This document shows, one piece after another, positions 5,917-10,729 of a stretch of DNA of 10,729 bases; within the stretch, counting starts at the first letter, position 1; each line of letters begins with the position of its first letter. A program made the translations under genes and the position numbers. The notes beneath the pieces are model-generated. The model was not told where the DNA came from, made no database searches, and worked only from the letters and a program-made list of their open reading frames with translations. The DNA is from ANME-2 cluster archaeon (GTDB taxonomy: Archaea; Halobacteriota; Methanosarcinia; Methanosarcinales; Methanocomedenaceae): the NCBI GenBank assembly GCA_023544495.1, contig JAMJFV010000059.1, positions 1-10,729 of the forward strand. The letters are read 5' to 3'.

Positions 5917-7074
5917 TCACTCACGGCCAATCGCCTCCACTGGTTTAAGCTTTGAAGCCTGGCTGGCAGGATAAATCCCTCCAATGAGATTGAGCAGGAA
6001 TGTGAACAACACAATAATGACTGCATCCTGTATCCTTACAACAAATGGAATTGAGGTAATGCCAGCCATGACTTCCGTCCCATATTCATATGTTCCCATC
6101 TGCATGGCTAACGCCGCACCCAGTATCACACCAAATACGGCGCCCAGCAGTCCCAGGATGCCGCTTTCCAGTACAAATATCATCATAATGCTTCTTCTGG
6201 GCACTCCCATTGCCATGAGCATGCCTATCTCTTTGGTCTTCTCCATGACTGCCATAAACAGCGTACTGACTATCCCAAAAGATGCAATAATGACTATAAG
6301 GGCCATAGAGATGTAATTGCTTGTCCCTTCCACTTTAAGTGTCTGTAATATTTCGGGGTTTGTTTCTTTCCACCCTGATGCAGGATAGCCCATTGCGTCA
6401 ATCTCCTCTGATATGGCCTGTGCACGCTCCCGGTCATCACCACGGACCAAAATAGTAGTCACAACATTGGACACGTCAAGAAAATCCTGTGCAGTGGGCA
6501 AAGAAGTAATTGCAATGGTTTCATCCAGGGGAGTGCCACTGTTGTATATGCCGACAACCTTCAAAGCAGCCGGATTTGCCTCAGGAAATGACGCATCAAT
6601 GGTATCTTCGATTTTCACACCCAGTTTCTCTGCCAGGGCATCACCAACAACCACGCTGTTGGGCGTGATCTCTAAATCCCTGAAACTTCCCTCGACAATG
6701 TCTTCGTTGATGAACAGTACTGAATCCTGGGCTTCAACATTGATCCCCTGCATGACAACATTCTTGTTCTTGTCCTTGAACCTGAAGGTGGCTGCCCCGG
6801 CAATGACCGGTGATACGCCCACCACGCCATCGATACGTGTGATCTCTTCAGTTAGTTTGCGGTACAGGTGGATATAATCTTCACCTTCTTTTGGTTCAAC
6901 TGTCACATGGGCCATCCGGTCGACGGTCTTAGAATACATCTCATCGGTAAAACCTACCATCACCGCCTGGGACCACATAAGCCCCGTAACTGCCAGTCCG
7001 ACCGCAAGTATAGAAAATAGGGTCTGTCTGCGGCGCGATGTCAGGTGCCTGATAGCTATGAACAGTTCATACAC
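5917..7074 (-). CDS. ABC permease 1, MacB/FtsX family
   Basis: This 385-aa membrane protein is the partner of permease 2. TM1 spans about residues 19-42 after the basic segment TSRRRQT. A MacB-like extracellular domain covers about 43-250. Three spans follow at about 254-276, 296-325 and 347-368, and it ends with the family motif KPVEAIGRE. The cytoplasmic loop MEKTKEIGMLMAMGVPRRS (about 276-295) is the ATPase-facing element. MacB/LolCDE proteins do mechanical work on extracytoplasmic substrates; what this archaeal pair acts on is not visible. The GTG at 7074 has GGGTGA (7081-7086) 6 nt upstream, which includes the stop of the preceding gene. An 11-nt gap separates its stop from the ATG of permease 2. 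Confidence 0.92.
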   Translation of the reverse strand: MYELFIAIRHLTSRRRQTLFSILAVGLAVTGLMWSQAVMVGFTDEMYSKTVDRMAHVTVEPKEGEDYIHLYRKLTEEITRIDGVVGVSPVIAGAATFRFKDKNKNVVMQGINVEAQDSVLFINEDIVEGSFRDLEITPNSVVVGDALAEKLGVKIEDTIDASFPEANPAALKVVGIYNSGTPLDETIAITSLPTAQDFLDVSNVVTTILVRGDDRERAQAISEEIDAMGYPASGWKETNPEILQTLKVEGTSNYISMALIVIIASFGIVSTLFMAVMEKTKEIGMLMAMGVPRRSIMMIFVLESGILGLLGAVFGVILGAALAMQMGTYEYGTEVMAGITSIPFVVRIQDAVIIVLFTFLLNLIGGIYPASQASKLKPVEAIGRE

Positions 7075-7080
7075 AGCAGC

Positions 7081-8178
7081 TCACCCGTTGTGGCGATCCT
7101 TCCGCCCGGATAATACGATCAATGATGCCATTACCAGGGATACCTGAAATATGCCAAATCCTGGTGTTTGTGTGGGTGTGGGTACAGGTGTTGAATCAGA
7201 TGAACCGTCATATTCAGATTCGATCACGGTATTCCACCTGTCCAGTACATCACCATTGTTGCCAATCACCTCAACGGACAGACCGTATATGCCCGCTGCA
7301 AGTTTACGGTCCCATATGACCTCGATGGTCTCATCATCACCGGATGTCAACAGGGGGATTTTCTCCCTGACAGATTCAATGACTGTGTTGTCCTGTGTGA
7401 CCGTATACATAATATGGCCGTCGAAGGGGACCTGTGAATAGCCCAGCACCGTTGCGCTTGCCCCGGTCTCGTCCCGGTATAGTTCGGTGATACGTGCATC
7501 ATCGATGGCCGTGAAACCTTCTGACCGTGCAATCACCGCATCCGCTGGTGTTGATATCCTGGCCTTTACCCTGGTGTAGTATTCATGGTCGTTCAAAAGC
7601 AGGACATTCCAGTCTTTTGAAAGGGACGTGGCCTGTACAACCGTTACCCGGTTGTCTGTGGTGCGATAGATAACTGTATCGCCATCCACAAGCATATATT
7701 CTATGTCAGTAAGCACTGGTCTTGAACCGGCCATTGAAGAGTATGGTGCCAGAATGACACTGATACCTCTGGAATCAGGCACGATGTCCTTAATGGAGAT
7801 TCCGGGAAGAGCCTGCCACCCGTATGAGAAATTGAAATACCTTGTCTCAAGCGGAGAACCATCCATGAACAGGGTCATCCTGGTTCGGTAAAAGCCTTCT
7901 TTTGGGTTTGTTATATCCCATGAAGTTACTTTGGTAATATCAGAGTCAGGATCGATACTTGTTATAGAGAATTGTCTGGTGGCGATCACTTTTTTATCAA
8001 ATACCAGTTCGGCATCAATGATGATATCCGTATACTCCCCGCCTGAATGAAGAGTGATGTCAGCCGAATCTATGTCAGAATAAACATCAATGATCGAAAT
8101 ATCTTCTGCCATTGTTGGTGGGATAAAGATACATGCAAGGATTATCAAAAATAATGTGAATGGTTTATATGTACTCAA
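7081..8178 (-). CDS. Secreted surface protein with PGF-CTERM anchor, first gene of the transporter operon
   Basis: I do not recognise the central domain. Residues 1-24 form a signal peptide (FTLFLIILACIFIPPTMA, cut before ED). The body (25-325) is rich in beta-prone and Asp/Ser/Thr residues and probably consists of Ig-like or other beta-sandwich modules. It contains only one cysteine, in the signal peptide. A Thr/Pro linker (STPVPTPTQT, about 329-338) leads to PGFG at 339-342, a hydrophobic span and a basic tail (GRKDRH). That is the PGF-CTERM pattern, which archaeosortase A cleaves and which is lipid-anchored in haloarchaea and methanogens. The start is TTG at 8178 with GGTGAT 6 nt upstream. 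Its stop lies 6 bp before permease 1. It may be an anchored adaptor for the transporter, an analogue of MacA, or its substrate; this is inference. Confidence 0.85.
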   Translation of the reverse strand: MSTYKPFTLFLIILACIFIPPTMAEDISIIDVYSDIDSADITLHSGGEYTDIIIDAELVFDKKVIATRQFSITSIDPDSDITKVTSWDITNPKEGFYRTRMTLFMDGSPLETRYFNFSYGWQALPGISIKDIVPDSRGISVILAPYSSMAGSRPVLTDIEYMLVDGDTVIYRTTDNRVTVVQATSLSKDWNVLLLNDHEYYTRVKARISTPADAVIARSEGFTAIDDARITELYRDETGASATVLGYSQVPFDGHIMYTVTQDNTVIESVREKIPLLTSGDDETIEVIWDRKLAAGIYGLSVEVIGNNGDVLDRWNTVIESEYDGSSDSTPVPTPTQTPGFGIFQVSLVMASLIVLSGRKDRHNG

Positions 8179-8262
8179 TTAATTATCACCCTGTAAAGTA
8201 ATGAATGGTCCGGAAGCAATTGTTAACCAAGGAATTGTGTAACTCATCTTTAAACCTCAATT

Positions 8263-8556
8263 TCAATAAACTCCAGTTTTACTCTTCAATCGCCTTCTTG
8301 ATTTCTCCCACGTCTTTTGTAAGAACATCGAGTTTGGAATGTATACTTTCCAGCTCTTCATCCATTCGAATTCTGGTGCCTCGCAGTACTCTTTGCCATG
8401 TATTAAAGCAGCAAGAATGACACTACCTACTAACGCGAGCATAAATAATATAATTATCCCAAAAAATTCCATTTCCTGTCCAATCCATATGATTCCAATC
8501 CACACGGCTATGACGAATAACCATGGTCCCAGAATTACTATATTATTATTTCTCAA
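8263..8556 (-). CDS. Two-TM membrane protein, C-terminus apparently frameshifted
   Basis: The open frame starts at TTG 8556 (MRNNNIVILGPWLFVIAVWIG) with AGGAGG 9 nt upstream and overlaps the end of the regulator fragment by 11 bp. Residues about 7-25 and 31-52 are two membrane helices joined by GQEMEFF, then HGKE faces the cytoplasm. After about residue 52 this frame turns into an unlikely Trp/Lys/Arg-rich tail, while the -1 frame encodes a textbook coiled coil ending at 8279 (next entry). I infer that the gene once encoded a two-TM plus coiled-coil protein of about 95 aa and that one indel lies between about 8366 and 8410. It could be a mutation, an assembly error or, less likely, recoding. 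I cannot name the family. It sits between a regulator and a transporter operon on the same strand. Confidence 0.6.
   Translation of the reverse strand: MRNNNIVILGPWLFVIAVWIGIIWIGQEMEFFGIIILFMLALVGSVILAALIHGKEYCEAPEFEWMKSWKVYIPNSMFLQKTWEKSRRRLKSKTGVY
8279..8365 (-). other. Out-of-frame coiled-coil segment belonging to the two-TM gene
   Basis: Read in the -1 frame of the two-TM gene, these bases encode 28 residues starting MDEELESIHSKLDV and ending IKKAIEE before TAA. Hydrophobic residues fall at 5, 8, 12, 15, 19, 22 and 26, an exact alternating 3-4 heptad pattern, with Lys and Glu elsewhere. That is hard to get by chance and marks this as the true coding frame here. The open frame extends upstream as WQRVLRGTRIR. 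It has no ribosome site of its own. Confidence 0.6.
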
Positions 8557-8761
8557 GCATTTTTGCCTCCTTTAACTTCTCTGGTGAGATGTGTATGTCG
8601 AAGTCCTGCAGTTCATAGAACCTTAGCGCTTTGGCCTCTCCTTCTACCAGGACCACCCGGCTTTTGACTATTCCTGCACTTTCCAGGTTGTTCAGGTGGA
8701 TCTTTACCCGGGCTCTGTTAATATCCAGCCGTTTGGCAAGGGGACTGAAAATTTTCAGTAT
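8546..8761 (-). pseudogene. Winged-helix transcription regulator, N-terminus lost
   Basis: The minus strand encodes the recognition half of an ArsR-like winged-helix protein: LAKRLDINRARVKIHLNNLE is helix-turn-helix, followed by AGIVKSRVVLVEGEAKALRF as the wing and YELQDFDIHISPEKLKEAK to the TAA at 8546. In-frame TAA lies at 8771-8773, and no ATG, GTG or TTG occurs before the helix-turn-helix. The usual first 30 or so residues are missing in all three frames. The gene is therefore decapitated, at or near the palindrome at 8744-8759. Such regulators often control the operon they precede, here a two-TM protein and possibly the transporter. Its last codons overlap the TTG of the two-TM gene. A frameshift alone would not explain the missing part. 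Confidence 0.65.
8744..8759. repeat. 16-bp perfect palindrome at a coding junction
   Basis: ACTGAAAATTTTCAGT equals its own reverse complement. To its left the minus strand codes for the regulator; to its right the plus strand looks coding. It may be the scar of an inversion or deletion, or chance in AT-rich DNA. Confidence 0.5.
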
Positions 8762-8854
8762 ATTGCATCTTTACTGGCTACGGGCAGGTTGCAGGGGAAA
8801 AATGGATTTGAAGAGCTTGAAAAGGTACTCAGGCAGGAATTGTGTCTGAGCTAA
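8747..8854 (+). pseudogene. Coding-like 35-residue C-terminal fragment, unknown gene
   Basis: From the palindrome rightward the plus strand reads ENFQYIASLLATGRLQG, then KNGFEELEKVLRQELCLS and TAA at 8852-8854. The mix of residues, the amphipathic ending and codon choice look like real coding sequence. No start codon or upstream part is present, because the bases to its left are the regulator read backwards. I do not recognise the parent protein. It may be the tail of a gene brought here by the rearrangement that removed the regulator's N-terminus. Chance is possible at this length. Confidence 0.35.
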
Positions 8855-8881
8855 ACAAATAGGTCTGGAATATTCAATAAA

Positions 8882-8890
8882 TATATTTAA
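8882..8890 (+). promoter_or_regulatory. Candidate pdxT promoter
   Basis: TATATTTAA centred at 8886 predicts a start near 8912 and a leader of about 60 nt. This also rules against the upstream in-frame ATG at 8906 as the start of pdxT, since it would lie before the transcript. Confidence 0.45.
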
Positions 8891-8971
8891 GATCAAACAA
8901 TTTAGATGATACGGATTACAGGCATTTTTTGCTTAAAATCAATACGTATCCAATTGAAAAGTGATGGTACC

Positions 8972-9592
8972 ATGAGAATCGCAGTTGTAGCAATCCAGGG
9001 AAATGTTGAAGAGCATATATCAGCAGCAAAAGGAGCCCTGAAAGAAATGGGACTGCAAGGAGAAGTGCTTCCGGTACGGCATAGCGGCACCATTCCTACC
9101 TGTGATGCGATAATCCTGCCAGGCGGTGAAAGCACCACACTGGGACGGCTCATGGCCCGTGAGGGAATCGATGTGGAGATCAAGGAAGCAACAGCAGCAG
9201 GCAAGCCCATAATGGGCACATGTGCCGGACTGGTCCTGCTGGCAAAGGATGGGGGTGAACAGGTCCAGCGAACCGGGCAACATCTTCTGGGTATTATGGA
9301 CATTAGCGTGGACCGCAATGCTTTCGGGGGTCAGCGGGAATCTTTCGAAGTCCCTCTGGAGATATCCATACTGGAAACGCCATATAATGCAATATTCATC
9401 CGTGCTCCTGTCATCACACGTGTTAAACCCGGTATCGAGGTGCTGGCCAATTTTGATAACTATATTGTCGCAGCAAAACAGGGTAATGTCATTGCTCTTG
9501 CATTTCATCCGGAGCTGACTGAAGATTTCAGGATACACCGATACTTTTTCGGACTGGGAAATAAAGCTCCTGTTATAATTCCGAAATTATGA
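8972..9592 (+). CDS. pdxT: Pyridoxal 5'-phosphate synthase glutaminase subunit PdxT
   Basis: PdxT hydrolyses glutamine and channels the ammonia to PdxS, which builds vitamin B6 coenzyme (PLP) from ribose 5-phosphate and glyceraldehyde 3-phosphate. The class I glutaminase triad is present: Cys84 in MGTCAGLVLLA, and His179 and Glu181 in AFHPEL. The PdxT hallmarks LPGGESTT (50-56), DRNAFGGQRESFE (114-126) and FIRAPVI (142-148) are all there. Starting at ATG 8972 (MRIAVVAIQGNVEEH) gives 206 aa, normal for the family, with GTGAT upstream as ribosome site. The longer open frame from 8906 adds a non-conserved leader. PdxS is not in the window. The stop codon runs directly into the A9 tract (9592-9600), which on the other strand is the U-run of a predicted small RNA. 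Confidence 0.96.
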   Translation: MRIAVVAIQGNVEEHISAAKGALKEMGLQGEVLPVRHSGTIPTCDAIILPGGESTTLGRLMAREGIDVEIKEATAAGKPIMGTCAGLVLLAKDGGEQVQRTGQHLLGIMDISVDRNAFGGQRESFEVPLEISILETPYNAIFIRAPVITRVKPGIEVLANFDNYIVAAKQGNVIALAFHPELTEDFRIHRYFFGLGNKAPVIIPKL

Positions 9593-9708
9593 AAAAAAAA
9601 GAGTTCAGTAATAATGGTAAAGAAGCAGACATAATCTAAAGGGTGGGAGTATAGAGTGAAAAAAATATTTTCTCATGCCTGCTTCTATTCGTTCGTTATA
9701 TAACGAAC
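9592..9708 (-). ncRNA. Predicted small RNA, copy 1 (about 117 nt)
   Basis: On the minus strand the RNA would open with GUUCGUU-AUAU-AACGAAC (9708-9691), a 7-bp hairpin. Then comes an 11-bp stem, GAAGCAGGCAU (9685-9675) with AUGUCUGCUUC (9632-9622), around a 42-nt loop. The loop contains U7 and CUAUACUCCCACCC. It ends with nine U (9600-9592), which overlap the pdxT stop. A TATA box lies 27 bp before the first hairpin. The stem includes a G-U pair that would be an A-C mismatch on the plus strand, favouring this strand. No ORF fits. Copy 2 keeps the layout with a different stem sequence. I cannot match it to a named RNA family. Confidence 0.65.
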
Positions 9709-9730
9709 ATCGATATATTATGTTACTTTC

Positions 9731-9740
9731 TATTTAAATG
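9731..9740 (-). promoter_or_regulatory. TATA box of small-RNA copy 1
   Basis: CATTTAAATA on the minus strand, centred at 9735, is 27 bp from the first base of the 5' hairpin (9708). The same box in copy 2 is 245 bp away and keeps the same 27-bp distance. Confidence 0.6.
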
Positions 9741-9763
9741 TTGTCAGGCTAAAAAAATGCTCA

Positions 9764-9778
9764 ATGAGTTCACGCCGT
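9764..9778 (-). promoter_or_regulatory. Upstream box of small-RNA copy 1
   Basis: ACGGCGTGAACTCAT (minus strand) matches the box of copy 2 at 13 of 15 positions while the sequence between box and TATA has diverged. It starts 56 bp before the predicted RNA start in both copies, which suggests an activator or repressor site. Confidence 0.5.
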
Positions 9779-9850
9779 TAACGTGTTCGATCCATCCCAT
9801 ATAATCTTAATATGCGTGAAAATAAACGAGCACATGTACCCGTTTTTTTG

Positions 9851-9953
9851 AAAAAGAGTTGTTACACAGGGGCTTTATGGGGTGGGAGTGGGGAGTATAG
9901 TGTTAAAAAAGACCCCTGTATAACTTCAACTCTTGGTTCGTCCATAGACGAAC
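9851..9953 (-). ncRNA. Predicted small RNA, copy 2 (about 103 nt)
   Basis: The minus strand opens with GUUCGUC-UAUG-GACGAAC (9953-9936), the same 7-bp hairpin as copy 1 but with the closing U-A pair changed to C-G, a compensatory change. A long stem follows: AAGAGUU (9934-9928) with AACUCUU (9860-9854), a 3-nt bulge GAA, then GUUAUACAGGGG (9924-9913) with CCCCUGUGUAAC (9872-9861). It includes a U-G pair that only this strand allows. The 40-nt loop carries U6 and ACUAUACUCCCCACUCCCACCC, and five U follow the stem (9855-9851). Stem sequences differ fully from copy 1 although both pair, which is strong support for a selected RNA structure. Confidence 0.68.
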
Positions 9954-9974
9954 AATACTATTGTATTCCCAATA

Positions 9975-9985
9975 CTATTTATATT
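9975..9985 (-). promoter_or_regulatory. TATA box of small-RNA copy 2
   Basis: AATATAAATAG on the minus strand is a near-consensus archaeal TATA box (core TATAAATA). Its centre (about 9980) is 27 bp before the GUUCG hairpin at 9953. Confidence 0.65.
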
Positions 9986-10008
9986 TTATCACTGAAAATA
10001 AAATTCCT

Positions 10009-10023
10009 ATGAGTTCACAGCGT
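10009..10023 (-). promoter_or_regulatory. Upstream box of small-RNA copy 2
   Basis: ACGCTGTGAACTCAT (minus strand) is the counterpart of the box at 9764-9778, again 56 bp from the predicted RNA start. It lies just after the ligase stop codon, so each small RNA would be transcribed separately from the ligase. Confidence 0.5.
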
Positions 10024-10046
10024 GAATATAATATTGAAAACCAGTA

Positions 10047-10729
10047 CTATGCAGCATTATAACTCCGCCCTTTCTGGTTAAGATACAATTGTTCGATACG
10101 TTCATGAGTGTCTACTTCATCTGCACTTTTATCATCCCGTACCCTGACAAGCCTTGGGAACCGCAGTGCAAATCCCGAATCATACGTTGGGCTCTTCTGG
10201 ATCTCCTCGAATGCCACTTCAAACACCACCTGTGGAACAAATTCAAGTTCCTTGCCGCTCTCAACGACAATAAGTTCCCTGAACCGGGCCGTGAGTTCTT
10301 CCAGCATCTCATCTGTGATACCGGTCCCTACCCTGCCAATGGATAGGAAATCCCCGGTATCGGGTTCCATGCATGCCAGCTGGTACGAGCCAATGAAATT
10401 AGCGCGCCGCCCTTCGCCCCATTCACCCCCCACCACTGTCAGGTCCAGGGTCTCCATCAGGGGTTTGACCTTTAACCAGTGTTTACCTCGTTTGCCAGGT
10501 GAATACAGAGAACCCGGATTTTTCAGCATCACCCCTTCATGACCTGCATCCAGTGCCTGTTTATAAATGACCTCAATCGCCTGTACGTCTGATGTGATGA
10601 TCTGCTGTGCAACCTGCAGAGCGCCAGATGGTGTCACACACTCAACCAGCCGCTCACGCCTCTGGACCAATGTCCTGTCAAACAGGCTCTCTCCGTTGAG
10701 GTACACCAGATCAAAAAGGAATAACTGGA
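10047..10729 (-). CDS. lig: ATP-dependent DNA ligase, C-terminal part (5' end outside window)
   Basis: This enzyme seals nicks in DNA during replication and repair using ATP and a lysine-AMP intermediate. The frame is open to the right edge; the first visible residues are QLFLFDLVYLNGESLFD, typical of the adenylation domain. Motif IV appears as EGVMLKNPGSLYSPG and motif V as KHWLKVKP. The OB-fold follows (LDLTVVGGEWGEGRR to IGRVGTGITDEML), and motif VI lies in FALRFPRLVRVRDDKSADEVDT near the end. These features match the archaeal/eukaryotic ligase I class. The active-site lysine (motif I) and DNA-binding domain are outside the window. The gene ends at TAG and converges on pdxT, with the two small-RNA units between. 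About 227 residues are visible of a family length near 550-600. Confidence 0.95.
   Translation of the reverse strand, partial: QLFLFDLVYLNGESLFDRTLVQRRERLVECVTPSGALQVAQQIITSDVQAIEVIYKQALDAGHEGVMLKNPGSLYSPGKRGKHWLKVKPLMETLDLTVVGGEWGEGRRANFIGSYQLACMEPDTGDFLSIGRVGTGITDEMLEELTARFRELIVVESGKELEFVPQVVFEVAFEEIQKSPTYDSGFALRFPRLVRVRDDKSADEVDTHERIEQLYLNQKGRSYNAA

Noticed and set aside
8631..8849. 72-aa plus-strand open frame
   Set aside because: Its first half is the shadow of the winged-helix code on the other strand. In its second half a different plus frame looks coding.
8906..8971. N-terminal extension of PdxT
   Set aside because: The family begins at MRIAVVAIQGN, and the predicted transcript starts after the ATG at 8906.
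9691..9708. 18-bp palindrome as a simple protein operator
   Set aside because: Copy 2 keeps the arms with a compensatory change but replaces the centre, which suits an RNA hairpin better. An operator role is not fully excluded.
9641..9889. GGGTGGGAGT repeats as a G-quadruplex or CRISPR-like repeat
   Set aside because: Only two copies, not evenly spaced with unique spacers. The four G-runs needed are marginal in copy 2 and absent in copy 1. The stem context explains them better as C-rich RNA loops.
9812..10012. 66-aa plus-strand open frame in the pdxT-ligase gap
   Set aside because: It covers small-RNA copy 2 and its promoter, has no ribosome site, and its residue make-up is poor for a protein.
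1..10729. tRNA, rRNA or CRISPR array
   Set aside because: No tRNA cloverleaf with TTCRA arm, no rRNA-like conserved stretch and no regular repeat-spacer pattern were seen on either strand.

Overview
The window comes from a euryarchaeal chromosome, most likely a methanogen or ANME-type relative in the Methanosarcinales/Methanomicrobia (inference). The archaeal signs are an Rpp21-type RNase P protein, an archaeal ATP-dependent DNA ligase, TATA/BRE promoters about 27 bp from predicted transcript starts, GGTGAT/GGAGG ribosome sites, and a PGF-CTERM surface-anchor tail. ClpB, Hsp20 and ClpP at the left end are bacterial-type stress proteins of the sort found in mesophilic methanogens by transfer.

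Layout. Bases 1-2344 are a proteostasis island. They hold the end of clpB (+), a convergent hsp20 (-) with a shared terminator hairpin, a 330-bp non-autonomous element with IS21-like ends next to the hsp20 promoter, and clpP (+) with a perfect stem-loop running into its ribosome site. Bases 2506-3447 encode an unrecognised 313-aa helical protein. On the minus strand follow an uncalled 44-aa four-cysteine protein (3472-3606) and the RNase P subunit rnp4 (3683-4000).

Bases 4051-8178 (-) are one tight operon. In transcription order it encodes a secreted surface protein with a PGF-CTERM tail, two paralogous MacB/FtsX-type permeases and a LolD/MacB-type ATPase. Upstream, in the same direction, lie a two-TM/coiled-coil protein that looks frameshifted (8263-8556) and a winged-helix regulator that has lost its N-terminus (8546-8761). 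The break lies at a 16-bp palindrome, beyond which is a coding-like fragment on the other strand. pdxT (+, 8972-9592), the glutaminase of PLP synthase, follows. An ATP-dependent DNA ligase (-) runs off the right edge.

The most unusual part is the convergent gap between pdxT and the ligase (9593-10046). It holds two diverged tandem copies, 245 bp apart, of what I read as a minus-strand small-RNA gene. Each has an upstream box, a TATA box, a GUUCG hairpin at the predicted 5' end, a long hairpin with a C-rich loop containing ACUCCC and CCCACCC, and a U-run. Compensatory changes and G-U pairs that form only on the minus strand support this reading. I see no tRNA, rRNA or CRISPR array.
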